A stretch of DNA of 14,601 nt from an uncultured Christensenella sp. (GTDB lineage: Bacteria > Bacillota > Clostridia > Christensenellales > Borkfalkiaceae), in contig CAJTVA010000034.1 in the NCBI GenBank assembly GCA_910579585.1, positions 1 to 14,601 of the forward strand, read 5' to 3'. The notes beneath the pieces were generated by a model. That model saw only the letters and a program-made list of their open reading frames with translations, had not been told where the DNA came from and searched no databases. The position numbers were made by a program, and so were the translations under genes. Positions 1-6,952 of this stretch are shown here, in pieces (positions within the stretch are counted from its first letter, which is position 1; each line of letters opens with the position of its first letter).

Positions 1-31
1 GATTGCGCCCGCCGCTTTAAATTCTGTTCAA

Positions 32-112
32 TCAAAACAGCAAAGCTATCATCATAACCGCGGCAGCACTGACTGCGGTTATTTTAACGGCTTTTTTCAA
101 AAATTCTATCAT
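32..112 (-). CDS. 26-aa hydrophobic membrane microprotein, unknown function
   Basis: I do not recognise this peptide. A short reading frame of 26 codons plus TGA starts at an ATG whose first bases overlap the TGA of the upstream 61-aa gene (ATGA). An AGGAGGG sits just upstream, ending 4 bases before the ATG, so the start is well supported despite the size. The product begins MIEFLKKAVK, two or three lysines ahead of an uninterrupted stretch of Ala, Val, Met, Ile, Leu and Phe to the C-terminus. This is the layout of a single transmembrane helix with a positively charged cytoplasmic N-terminus. It is probably made with the 61-aa protein by translational coupling. It could be a small membrane regulator or partner, a type I toxin-like peptide, or the remnant of a longer gene; the sequence does not decide. 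No terminator is visible in the 31 bases left downstream. Confidence 0.5.
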   Translation of the reverse strand: MIEFLKKAVKITAVSAAAVMMIALLF

Positions 113-294
113 ACTGCCCTCCTGAAAAACTGCCTTTCACGGGTGTTCAGTCCTTTCAGTTCCGCAAGTTCCGCAAAAAGCTTTTCGCTTTCGGTAAGCG
201 GTATAACTTCCCCTTTATCCAAAAGAAACATCTCCCCTTCGTGGCGTTCTCTTATTAAACTCTTCTGTCTTTCAATATATGCCGTATAGTTCAT
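109..294 (-). CDS. Small charged protein of unknown function (61 aa)
   Basis: I do not recognise the family. The 61-aa product is hydrophilic and rich in Glu, Arg and Lys, with no signal peptide, membrane segment or cysteines. It looks mostly helical, with a run around residues 34-47 (LTESEKLFAELAEL) that could form an amphipathic helix. The ATG has GGAG 9 bases upstream inside AAGGAGCGGAG, a good ribosome site. It diverges from the WYL regulator and its promoter region is shared with that gene's operator. The stop overlaps the start of the 26-aa membrane peptide, so the two form a coupled pair, and a role together at the membrane is possible. The good ribosome site and the coupling argue that it is a real gene; the function is open. 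Confidence 0.65.
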   Translation of the reverse strand: MNYTAYIERQKSLIRERHEGEMFLLDKGEVIPLTESEKLFAELAELKGLNTRERQFFRRAV

Positions 295-350
295 TTTTTG
301 TTACTCCGCTCCTTACTGCTTGTCTACTCTTTATATTTTACTCACAATAC

Positions 351-379
351 TTGACAGAAACTGTCATATATGATAAAAT
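351..379 (+). promoter_or_regulatory. Sigma-A-type promoter of the WYL regulator
   Basis: TTGACA (351-356), a 17-base spacer and TAAAAT (374-379) match the housekeeping promoter consensus in 11 of 12 positions. The expected start point is about 385, leaving a leader of roughly 50 bases before the ATG at 439. A palindromic operator candidate covers the -35 box. Confidence 0.75.
352..366. promoter_or_regulatory. Palindromic operator candidate TGACAG-AAA-CTGTCA
   Basis: A perfect inverted repeat of two 6-base arms around AAA lies on the -35 box of the WYL promoter. It also lies near a weak minus-strand promoter (CTGTCA, 16 bases, TATAAA ending at 330) that could serve the divergent small genes. 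The position is what an autorepressor would use. That the WYL protein binds it is inference. Confidence 0.6.
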
Positions 380-438
380 TTTTTTAAGATTTTTTTATTG
401 TCGGTTTATTCTATGCCGACTTTCGGAGTTATATAACA

Positions 439-1359
439 ATGAAATACGACGTTATGATGAAAATTCTTATGCTTTTATTGCAGAAACGCAAGCTCACTGC
501 CACGGAAATTGCCAACCGCTACGACGTTTCCGTAAGAAGCGTGTACAGGTATATCGAAGAGCTGACGGTTTGCGGGGTACCCGTTGACGTTGCTCGCGGA
601 CGATACGGCGGAATTACCATAGCCGACACTTTCCGCCTGCCCGCAGGCTATTTCACGCGGGAAGAATATTCCGCCACCATAAACGCGCTTGACGCTATGG
701 CTTCGCAGATTTCGGACGAACACCTTATCTCTGCGCGTGCAAAGCTGGAAAGCCGCCAAAAGAGCGAAAAGCGCGAAATGTCGGTTTGCGGCAACGTCAT
801 AGTCGACGGCGGAACATGGGGCGACAGCGCGAAATTTTCCGAAAAGATGCATGTCTGCGAACAGGCTGTAAACGAATGTAAAAGCCTGCATATCGACTAC
901 ATTTCGCGCGGGGGCGAACACACGAAAAGAACAATCGACCCGCACGTACTTATCTTCAAGCAAAACGTCTGGTACGTCTGGGCGTTCTGCCACGCCAAGC
1001 AGGAGTTCCGCACTTTCAAAATCGGAAGGATAAAGTCCGCTTCGTTTACGGGCAAGGAATTCAAAAAGCGTGAATTCACCCGCGACGACATCGATTTGAA
1101 CTTCAACCGCAAAAGCGACGAACTTATCGACGTTACCTTAAAGATAGAAAAAAATTCCCTTGCCGACGCTGAGGAATGGCTGGGAATAGACAATATAGAG
1201 CCGCGCGGCAACGGTTTTATAGCCCGTCTGACGCTGCCCGACGATAATGTCCTCGTCAATAAAATTTTAAGCTACGGCGGCGCAGTCAGCGTCGTAGAGC
1301 CCGCAGAGCTTAAAGCTCGGGTAAAAGACGCCGCCCGAAAAATAGCCGACACTGATTAA
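439..1359 (+). CDS. WYL-domain transcriptional regulator (YafY/HTH_11 type)
   Basis: A 306-aa DNA-binding regulator. Residues about 17-40 form a winged-helix HTH of the HTH_11/DeoR kind (LTATEIANRYDVSVRSVYRY), with the wing at 50-60 (VARGRYGGI). Residues about 140-205 form the WYL domain, with WYV at 178-180 and a conserved FKIGRI stretch at 193-198. Residues 225-300 resemble the C-terminal WCX extension. Family members sense a ligand, often a nucleotide or nucleic acid, through the WYL domain; the ligand here is unknown. The start is supported by GGAG 10 bases upstream. A strong promoter with a palindrome on its -35 suggests autoregulation, and the divergent 61-aa/26-aa pair is the obvious second target. 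It ends at a convergent hairpin shared with the HIT gene. Length is normal for the family. Confidence 0.92.
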   Translation: MKYDVMMKILMLLLQKRKLTATEIANRYDVSVRSVYRYIEELTVCGVPVDVARGRYGGITIADTFRLPAGYFTREEYSATINALDAMASQISDEHLISARAKLESRQKSEKREMSVCGNVIVDGGTWGDSAKFSEKMHVCEQAVNECKSLHIDYISRGGEHTKRTIDPHVLIFKQNVWYVWAFCHAKQEFRTFKIGRIKSASFTGKEFKKREFTRDDIDLNFNRKSDELIDVTLKIEKNSLADAEEWLGIDNIEPRGNGFIARLTLPDDNVLVNKILSYGGAVSVVEPAELKARVKDAARKIADTD

Positions 1360-1363
1360 ATAG

Positions 1364-1394
1364 AAGCGCCCGACTTACCGTCGGGCGCTTACTT
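1364..1394. terminator. Bidirectional terminator between the WYL and HIT genes
   Basis: A perfect 11-bp stem (AAGCGCCCGAC / GTCGGGCGCTT) with loop TTACC lies between two convergent genes, 4 bases after the WYL stop and 4 bases from the HIT stop. Plus-strand reading is followed by ACTTTT, minus-strand reading by CTATTT, so the U-tracts are modest on both sides. Confidence 0.8.
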
Positions 1395-1733
1395 TTACCA
1401 GGGCAGGGTTTCTCCGCCCAGAATATGTATATGCAAATGAAAAACCGTCTGTCCCGCGTCGTCGCCCTGATTTATTATAAGGCGATAACCGTTTTCAAGC
1501 CCGTTCTCCTTTGCGATTTCTGGAATTTTCGTCAGCATATATTTTAAGGTTTCCGCACGCTCGCAGTCCATTTCGGAAAGAAGCTTGAAGTGGTCTTTGG
1601 GTATCGCCAAAAGGTGTACTTTGGCTTTGGGCTCTATGTCCTTAAAAACAAGCATCTTCTCGTCCTCGTAAACCTTGCTCGAAGGTATTTGCCCCCCGCA
1701 TATCCTGCAAAAAACGCAATTTTTATCAATCAT
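1395..1733 (-). CDS. HIT family protein (HinT-like nucleotide phosphoramidase)
   Basis: A 112-aa histidine-triad protein, normal length for the HinT/PKCI branch. The triad HLHIHIL holds the catalytic histidines at 99, 101 and 103. The N-terminal CVFCRIC (6-12) has the cysteine pattern seen in zinc-binding HIT proteins. The family hydrolyses purine nucleoside phosphoramidates and aminoacyl-adenylates; the physiological substrate is generally unclear. It is last in the prmA-rsmE-mtaB-prsW operon. Its ATG lies 8 bases inside the end of the PrsW gene, with AAGGAGA about 8 bases upstream. A HIT gene near mtaB is, from memory, usual in Clostridia; the rpsU-yqeY genes that often follow are missing here. 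Confidence 0.93.
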   Translation of the reverse strand: MIDKNCVFCRICGGQIPSSKVYEDEKMLVFKDIEPKAKVHLLAIPKDHFKLLSEMDCERAETLKYMLTKIPEIAKENGLENGYRLIINQGDDAGQTVFHLHIHILGGETLPW

Positions 1734-3621
1734 CTCTATATCTCCTTGACTTAATTTTTAACGCAATAAACGCCGCCGCTCCGCCCGTCAGCGCCACCCC
1801 TGAAAGCACGGCAAGCGCAACGACCGAAGCCAACCCCTCAAACTCCGTTTCGCCGGTATAAACGGTAAAACAGCCGTCCGCAACCGAGTAGCCGCAACTT
1901 TTTGATACGACGTTGAAAAAGCTGATAACTTCCTTTGGCTCGGGTGCGGGTTCTTCGGGGCTTTCAGGCGCGTCGGGTTCCTCAACGGGCGGTTCTTCGG
2001 GCTCGCCTGTCGGCGGTTCTTCGGGGGTTTGGGGCACGTCGGGCTCTTCCGTTGACTCTTCGGGTTTTTCTACCACGGGCGGCATATTCTCCTCTACGTC
2101 GCCCCCGCCGTCAGGCTCTTCATCCTCTTCTCCGCCGCCTTCTACTTCGTCTTTAAATCCGTCGCGGATAGGGTCGTAACCTGCGGGGTAGCCGCCACCG
2201 ACCAAATAATAATCGTTGTAAATTAAAAACTTTCGGCAATAACATATTCCGTTTTCAATCTTTACGCCGATATTTTCAAGCTCGGGCACGCCGTCGGTAA
2301 AGGAATAAACGTAAAAATACTCGTATTCGCCGTCAACCTTTTGCGTTGCATAGCGCCTTTCCCCGCCCGCAATGAATTCCGTATAATTTTCCGCTTCTTC
2401 GTCGAATTCCCGCTCCCAATCGGCTTGCAGGTCAAGCCCGTTCTGAATGAAATAAAGAAATTCTTCCTTGCCGTAAATATTCGTATCAATAACCTTTTCC
2501 CCGACGGGTAAAATACAGCCGATAAGCGTAAACACGCTGAAAGCCGCCGCGCACAGGACCGCCGTTAAATTTGCCGAAGCGGAAAGCTTCGCACTTTTTT
2601 TAAGGGAAACAACGGGCGGGTACGCGGCTTTTTCTTCGCTTTTGAGGGAGTTTCTCAACATCAGAAAAACTATAACGAATATTGCCGCGACAACTACCGC
2701 TTCAATAGCCCAACCGACGGTTACCCCCCGTAATATATTGAGGTTTTTGTCAAAAAACGGCACGTCGGCGAAGTAGTGCAATACCATACTTGCAAGCGCC
2801 GTTAAGTAAAATTTAAAATTTAAAAACGGCTTTCTGAACTTAGCAAAACCCCAGCAGATTATCGCCGTCCAAGGCGCGTGCGAACACACGCAGGAAAGCC
2901 CGCGACCGACCGAAGTAAGCACAAGCCACGCAGCCCCGTACGAGCGTGAAAGCGAGTAAATATAACCAATATCTTCCGCAAAAGAATAGCCGGTTCCGAC
3001 GGCGAAGCCGATTAAAAAGCAAGCAAACGGGTTCTTTGTTTTTAAAAGTGCAACCGCCGAAATCGCCACCGCGCCTTTAACAAACTCCTCCCAGAATCCC
3101 ACCCAAAGCGTAGAAATCCAAGGGTTCGGCTCTTCCGTGGTCGAATAGATAAACTCATAACCGAAAAGAATTATCACGGTCGACACGACTCCGCCAATCA
3201 AAACCACCGAAACAAGCTTTACAAGGCTTATATCGCGGCGGGGATACAATTCGTAAAAAAATATAAAAAGCGGAATATTGAATAAAAGCCCGCCGAAAAG
3301 AATCGCCGTCAGGTACCCCGCAGTATATCTTGCAAGAGTAAAGGTCAGTGCAAGCACCGAGAAAATTATAAAATTCAGCGCAAACACGCGCATATAAAGC
3401 CAAGGCAGTTTCCGCGCCGCCGTAGCTACGACCACTTTATCCGCACCGACCGTACTTTCCTCGATGCCGACGTCGCGTCCACTGCCGCCGCGAAATCCGC
3501 GGGTGAAAACCTCCGCATACTCCTCTTTCGAGTGCGGTCTGAAAGTTTCTTTAAAAAAATAAACTAAACTTTCACGAGCTTTGACCGATTTCCCGTTTGC
3601 AGTTTTTTCAGAGTTTCGCAT
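1726..3621 (-). CDS. PrsW-family intramembrane metalloprotease with C-terminal ectodomain
   Basis: A 631-aa multi-pass membrane protein. The N-terminal cytoplasmic part has the FRPHSKEEYAEVFTRG segment (27-42) I associate with these proteins. The PrsW core runs from about 75 to 325 and shows the family motifs: EE-x-x-K at 178-182, FAED at 214-217, HAPW at 248-251 and HYFAD at 282-286, the likely metal-binding and catalytic Glu and His residues. PrsW of Bacillus cuts the anti-sigma factor RsiW. A further membrane helix follows at about 352-372, then an outside domain at 373-490, a Pro/Glu-rich stalk-like stretch at about 491-563, four cysteines (460, 462, 576, 584), a last helix at 595-620 and a basic tail KIKSRRYRDD. 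A simple PrsW is, from memory, a few hundred residues, so this extension is unusual. The start overlaps mtaB by 14 bases, with AAGGACGGAG upstream. The substrate is unknown. Confidence 0.85.
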   Translation of the reverse strand: MRNSEKTANGKSVKARESLVYFFKETFRPHSKEEYAEVFTRGFRGGSGRDVGIEESTVGADKVVVATAARKLPWLYMRVFALNFIIFSVLALTFTLARYTAGYLTAILFGGLLFNIPLFIFFYELYPRRDISLVKLVSVVLIGGVVSTVIILFGYEFIYSTTEEPNPWISTLWVGFWEEFVKGAVAISAVALLKTKNPFACFLIGFAVGTGYSFAEDIGYIYSLSRSYGAAWLVLTSVGRGLSCVCSHAPWTAIICWGFAKFRKPFLNFKFYLTALASMVLHYFADVPFFDKNLNILRGVTVGWAIEAVVVAAIFVIVFLMLRNSLKSEEKAAYPPVVSLKKSAKLSASANLTAVLCAAAFSVFTLIGCILPVGEKVIDTNIYGKEEFLYFIQNGLDLQADWEREFDEEAENYTEFIAGGERRYATQKVDGEYEYFYVYSFTDGVPELENIGVKIENGICYCRKFLIYNDYYLVGGGYPAGYDPIRDGFKDEVEGGGEEDEEPDGGGDVEENMPPVVEKPEESTEEPDVPQTPEEPPTGEPEEPPVEEPDAPESPEEPAPEPKEVISFFNVVSKSCGYSVADGCFTVYTGETEFEGLASVVALAVLSGVALTGGAAAFIALKIKSRRYRDD

Positions 3622-4819
3622 AGGCTCCGTCCTTGAAAATTTCGGTTAACTCCACCTCGTACTTTTTGCCCGAATCAAGCTTCAAAGGCACGTAAACCTT
3701 AATATAGTTGGTGGTGTAGCCCGTTGTAAAGCCGTCGGAAAACTCTTCCGCAATAAAGTCCGTGCGCTTAAATAAGAACCGCTTTATGTAATTTCGCGCC
3801 GCTTCTTCACTCACCTTTAAAAGCTTGTGCAAACGCTCTCTTTTGACCTCAGCGGGCAAGTCTTTCAGCTTGAAAGCCACCGTCCCCTCGCGCGGGGAAA
3901 AAGCAAAAGCGTGCACCCGCGCAAACCCGACTTCGCCGATTATAGAAATACTTTCCTCAAAATTGGCTTCGGTTTCGGTCGCAAATCCTGCTATAATATC
4001 GGTCGTTATAGCCGCGTCGGGGAAAAATTTATAGATAAGTCGGCACTTTTCTACGTACTTCTCACGGGTGTAGTGCCTGTTCATTGCCTTTAACACGGCG
4101 GAAGAACCGCTCTGTAACGACAGGTGGAACTGCGGCGCAAAGTCCTTCAAACCTTTAAGCGCAGTCAGAAATTCTTCGTTTATTATATTGCATTCGAGCG
4201 AACCCAGTCGCAACCGCTTATCGACCCCGTAAAGGGCGTGGATAAGGTCGGAAAGATTCTTGTTTTCGTATCCGTAAGAAGATATATTAATACCGTTCAA
4301 AACGACCTCCGGGCTGTCGCAATTTGCGATTTCCCCCAATATATCCTCGACTTTCCGCGATTTTTCCCGTCCGCGCAAGTACGGAATTATGCAATACGAA
4401 CAGAAATTATTGCACCCGTCCTGAATCTTTATAAACGCGCGGGTCTTTGTCTGTTTAGGGAACAAAAGCCCGATATTTTCACCGCCGAAACGGCTGACTA
4501 TTTCAGTAATAATTTCCTCTTTATTCCTTGCGCCGCAAACAAAAGTTACGCCCCGCCCAAAATAAGCTTCGCCATCCTTTTCGGAAGCGCACCCGCAGAC
4601 GAAAATCTGCGCGGCGGGGTTGAACTTCCTAGCGCGCGAAACAAGCTGGCGGCTCTTTCTTTCGGCTTCTTTGGTAACTGCACAGGTATTAAGAACGTAC
4701 ACGTCCGCAAAAGAGAGTTTATCCGAAATCTCCCAACCCAGCCGTTCGAGGGAAGCCATAATCGACGCGCTTTCAACCTCGTTGACCTTGCAACCGAGCG
4801 TAAAAACCACCGCCCTCAT
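3608..4819 (-). CDS. mtaB: tRNA t6A37 methylthiotransferase (radical SAM)
   Basis: MtaB converts t6A at position 37 of ANN-decoding tRNAs to ms2t6A, using two 4Fe-4S clusters and S-adenosylmethionine in the cytoplasm. The 403-aa product has the N-terminal MTTase domain with cluster cysteines C10 (TLGCKVN), C46 (LNTCAVT) and C75 or C77 (FVCGC). The radical-SAM CxxxCxxC follows at C136, C140 and C143 (GCNNFCSYCIIPYLRGREKS). A short TRAM-like tail from about 350 to 403 ends in VELTEIFKDGAYAKL. The IPYLRGREKSR stretch and the neighbours separate it from MiaB and RimO. Its ATG overlaps the rsmE TGA by 4 bases, and GGGGGA 7 bases upstream can serve as ribosome site. The gene order prmA-rsmE-mtaB matches Bacillus yqeT-yqeU-yqeV. 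Confidence 0.95.
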   Translation of the reverse strand: MRAVVFTLGCKVNEVESASIMASLERLGWEISDKLSFADVYVLNTCAVTKEAERKSRQLVSRARKFNPAAQIFVCGCASEKDGEAYFGRGVTFVCGARNKEEIITEIVSRFGGENIGLLFPKQTKTRAFIKIQDGCNNFCSYCIIPYLRGREKSRKVEDILGEIANCDSPEVVLNGINISSYGYENKNLSDLIHALYGVDKRLRLGSLECNIINEEFLTALKGLKDFAPQFHLSLQSGSSAVLKAMNRHYTREKYVEKCRLIYKFFPDAAITTDIIAGFATETEANFEESISIIGEVGFARVHAFAFSPREGTVAFKLKDLPAEVKRERLHKLLKVSEEAARNYIKRFLFKRTDFIAEEFSDGFTTGYTTNYIKVYVPLKLDSGKKYEVELTEIFKDGAYAKL

Positions 4820-5541
4820 TTAAGTTCCCCCAATGCGAACGCCGCCAAAGCGCACACGGCTATTGCCGCGGTTTCGGCGCGGAGTATACGCCTGCCGAGA
4901 GAAATGCCCGCAAAACCGAGGTCGCACGCAAGCCCGTATTCGGAGTGAGAAAACCCGCCCTCACTGCCGACGACAACCGCCGTTGCCCCCGTTAACCGCG
5001 ACATATCCCCGCACGAACGCTCTAAAAACTCGCACGCAAAAAGCTTGTTCACATAGCCGTCCGCAGATTTTAACGCACTGTTAAGGTCGCTGAAATATTC
5101 GATTTTTGGCACGCACGAACGCAAGCACTGCTTCGCCGCTTCTCTTGCAACTTTTCTGAGCCGTTCAAGCTTGTTTTCGTTAATATACGCCGAACAATAC
5201 TCCGAAGAAAAAACGCCTATCCTGCTTACGCCAAGCTCCGTCGCTTTCTGTACGATAAGTTCCGTTTTGTCGCCTTTCAGGGCTCCGCAAAGAAGATAAA
5301 TCGGAGTTTTTGGCTCGCGCTCGCCAACATTTACCCCCGTAATATGCGCCAACAAACGGTGTTTTTCGATTTTTGCGACGATTGCGGAATACTCTTTCCC
5401 CGTGCCGTCTAAAAGGACGATTTCCGCCCCCTCTTCGACCCGTAAAACGGTTTTTGCGTGGGTAAACTCTTCCCCGTCAAGATAGACTTCGGTTTCGTCG
5501 TCCGTTAAGTTTTCGATAAAAAATCTTTTAGGCGTACTCAT
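4816..5541 (-). CDS. rsmE: 16S rRNA (uracil1498-N3)-methyltransferase
   Basis: RsmE methylates N3 of U1498 in 16S rRNA within the 30S subunit, near the decoding centre. The 241-aa product has an N-terminal PUA-like part and a C-terminal SPOUT methyltransferase domain with its knot. Visible signatures are QKATELGV (98-105), VGSEGGFSHSE in the SAM-binding loop, and LGRRILRAETAAIA near the end, the most diagnostic RsmE motif. Length is normal. There is no clear ribosome site before the ATG. The start overlaps the prmA TGA as ATGA, so translation probably depends on coupling to prmA, and the same arrangement follows into mtaB. Confidence 0.96.
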   Translation of the reverse strand: MSTPKRFFIENLTDDETEVYLDGEEFTHAKTVLRVEEGAEIVLLDGTGKEYSAIVAKIEKHRLLAHITGVNVGEREPKTPIYLLCGALKGDKTELIVQKATELGVSRIGVFSSEYCSAYINENKLERLRKVAREAAKQCLRSCVPKIEYFSDLNSALKSADGYVNKLFACEFLERSCGDMSRLTGATAVVVGSEGGFSHSEYGLACDLGFAGISLGRRILRAETAAIAVCALAAFALGELK

Positions 5542-6479
5542 AATTTAAACGATAAAGCGAACCACTCGCCCTCTTTCAAAGTTTTGTCAAGTTTCAGTCC
5601 CTGAGCCGAAAACGCGGTTTTCACCGTTTCAATACGGCTTTCTATAATGCCGCTTAAAATCAGCGTGCCGCCCGCTTTCAGATTTTTGGGGATAGACGGC
5701 GCAAGATTGCAAAGAATTTCGGCAGTGATGTTCGCAAGCATAATGTCGCCCTTTATATCGGCGTCGTCCAAAAGATTAGAGTGCGCAACCGTAACCTTTT
5801 CCGCAACGTCGTTTATCTCCGAATTGTGCTTCGCGCTCTCTACGGCAACGTAGTCAATGTCGGTGAGGTACGCGTATTTCGCGCCGAGCTTAATTGCGGA
5901 AATACCAAGAATTCCGCTACCGCAACCTACGTCTATGCACACGCTCGACGGAGTTAGATACTGTTGCAGAAGTTTAAGGCACATAGACGTCGTTTCATGC
6001 TCGCCCGTGCCGAAAGCCATATTGCTGTCAAGCTTGACCACCTCTTCCCACGGCTTTTTGTCGTAAGCAATCCACTCGGGGCACACCACAATGCGCTCGC
6101 CTATATGCAGGGGGCGGAAATGGGTTTTCCAGATTTCAATCCAGTCGTCGCCCTCCACCTCGCGCGTGGTCGTCTCTAAGGAACCGAGCGCAGTCAGACC
6201 CGCGCAGTTCGAAGAAAGAACCTCCAAATCGGCGCGTATTTCGGGCAAGGTCTTTGCCGTTTCGTCCTTGGGCACGAACGCTTTAACAAGAACGTCCTGC
6301 CGCTCGCTTAAAAGCTCCTCGTCGATGTAGTCCCAGTACATAACTTTGTTTTGTTGCAACGCGATAACGTCCTTAACGTCGGAAATAGCTACTCCGTAAT
6401 TCGTGTACCGCCAAAGAATATCGGCTATAAGCTCGCTACCCTCGCTCGTTGTGTGAATTGTAAGTTCGGTAAATTTCAT
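5538..6479 (-). CDS. prmA: Ribosomal protein L11 methyltransferase
   Basis: PrmA methylates amino groups of ribosomal protein L11 with S-adenosylmethionine. The 313-aa product has the usual two-part layout. The N-terminal substrate-recognition domain covers about 1-100, followed by the linker with WIEIWKTHFRPLHIGERIVV (113-132). The catalytic domain has DSNMAFGTGEHETT (151-164), SAM motif I DVGCGSGILGI (183-193) and LANITAEIL (248-256). It is first in a five-gene overlapping operon with rsmE, mtaB, PrsW and HIT. The dnaJ that precedes it in Bacillus is absent, and an AT-rich intergenic stretch and an unrelated divergent gene come next. AGGTGA lies about 12 bases upstream of the ATG. A promoter-like TTGCAA-17-TAAAAT places its -10 box only about 6 bases from the ATG, so the true transcript start is uncertain. 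Confidence 0.96.
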   Translation of the reverse strand: MKFTELTIHTTSEGSELIADILWRYTNYGVAISDVKDVIALQQNKVMYWDYIDEELLSERQDVLVKAFVPKDETAKTLPEIRADLEVLSSNCAGLTALGSLETTTREVEGDDWIEIWKTHFRPLHIGERIVVCPEWIAYDKKPWEEVVKLDSNMAFGTGEHETTSMCLKLLQQYLTPSSVCIDVGCGSGILGISAIKLGAKYAYLTDIDYVAVESAKHNSEINDVAEKVTVAHSNLLDDADIKGDIMLANITAEILCNLAPSIPKNLKAGGTLILSGIIESRIETVKTAFSAQGLKLDKTLKEGEWFALSFKL

Positions 6480-6485
6480 ATAATT

Positions 6486-6514
6486 ATTTTATCACCTAAA
6501 CGGGTTTATTGCAA
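6486..6514 (-). promoter_or_regulatory. Possible promoter of the prmA operon
   Basis: On the minus strand TTGCAA (6514-6509), a 17-base spacer and TAAAAT (6491-6486) give 9 of 12 consensus bases. The -10 box ends 6 bases before the prmA ATG, so the start point would fall on the start codon and leave the AGGTGA ribosome site out of the message. Either transcription starts further upstream or prmA mRNA is leaderless. Confidence 0.35.
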
Positions 6515-6587
6515 GAAAAAACTATGCTTAAACTTTTTAATAGCAAACCGCTATTATTTTTCTTATAAGCACATTTGTGTGAAATAA

Positions 6588-6593
6588 TATAAT
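6588..6593 (+). promoter_or_regulatory. -10 box TATAAT upstream of the small Cys-rich gene
   Basis: A perfect TATAAT lies 49 bases before the ATG at 6643 in an AT-rich gap. No good -35 is seen at 16-18 bases, so the assignment rests on the -10 and position only. The rest of the 6480-6642 gap shows no hairpin or further gene. Confidence 0.4.
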
Positions 6594-6642
6594 TAATATT
6601 TCAATCATTGAAAATAATTTTTTATGAATTTTAGGAGCACTT

Positions 6643-6915
6643 ATGGAATTTGAAAAAAACTGTAACAATTGCAGATTTTTCCTTAAACACTATACAATAA
6701 ATAATTTGCGGTTTACAAATGTTGGCGGTCACTGCATAAACACTGAACTGTGTGGAAAATTAAAAAACAGAAGTATTGTTCGAAATAATTGCAATTATTG
6801 GGAACCGTACGAAATTCAAGTTAAAGAACGTCGAGAAAAAATGCAAAACACTATTAGAAAAATGGAAAAAGAGTTATCTGATATTTTACTTATTTTAAAA
6901 AATGATATTGAATAA
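6643..6915 (+). CDS. Small Cys-rich protein of unknown function (90 aa)
   Basis: No function is known to me. The N-terminal half holds cysteines at 7, 10, 31, 37 and 50 with a histidine at 30, in the pattern CxxC then GGHC then NCxYWEP, which would suit a zinc knuckle. From memory this pattern resembles short clostridial proteins containing CxxCxxF, GHC and a later C near W or Y. From about 57 to 88 the chain is charged and helical (KERREKMQNTIRKMEKELSD), a likely coiled coil for dimers. AGGAG ends 5 bases before the ATG. The gene is strikingly AT-rich (roughly 30% GC by eye) beside much GC-richer neighbours, and it lies alone on the plus strand. Both suggest acquisition by transfer. Confidence 0.75.
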   Translation: MEFEKNCNNCRFFLKHYTINNLRFTNVGGHCINTELCGKLKNRSIVRNNCNYWEPYEIQVKERREKMQNTIRKMEKELSDILLILKNDIE

Positions 6916-6920
6916 AGCTA

Positions 6921-6947
6921 GCCCGCCGAGCAATTCGCTCGACGGGC
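6921..6947. terminator. Hairpin between convergent genes, putative terminator
   Basis: An 11-bp stem with one mismatch (GCCCGCCGAGC / GCTCGACGGGC) and loop AATTC lies between the stop codons of the Cys-rich gene and the flavoprotein gene. U-tracts are poor: on the plus strand TTTTT begins about 10 bases after the stem, on the minus strand only CTTTATT follows. It probably serves both genes. Confidence 0.6.
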
Positions 6948-6952
6948 GTCGA

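Noticed and set aside
1960..2100. Tandem DNA repeat in the PrsW gene
   Set aside because: The repeats are imperfect Glu/Pro-coding units within one frame and reflect a low-complexity protein segment, not a separate element.
1913..2179. Gly/Ser-rich plus-strand open frame
   Set aside because: It is the antisense shadow of the Pro/Glu-rich part of the PrsW protein; low complexity explains the open frame.
4124..4948. 274-codon plus-strand open frame opposite mtaB and rsmE
   Set aside because: It lies fully antisense to two well-identified genes, has no recognisable domain and reads as a shadow of their codon bias.
6565..6585. CACATTTGTG inverted repeat before the Cys-rich gene
   Set aside because: Only 4-base arms; expected by chance in an AT-rich gap and not aligned with a clear promoter.
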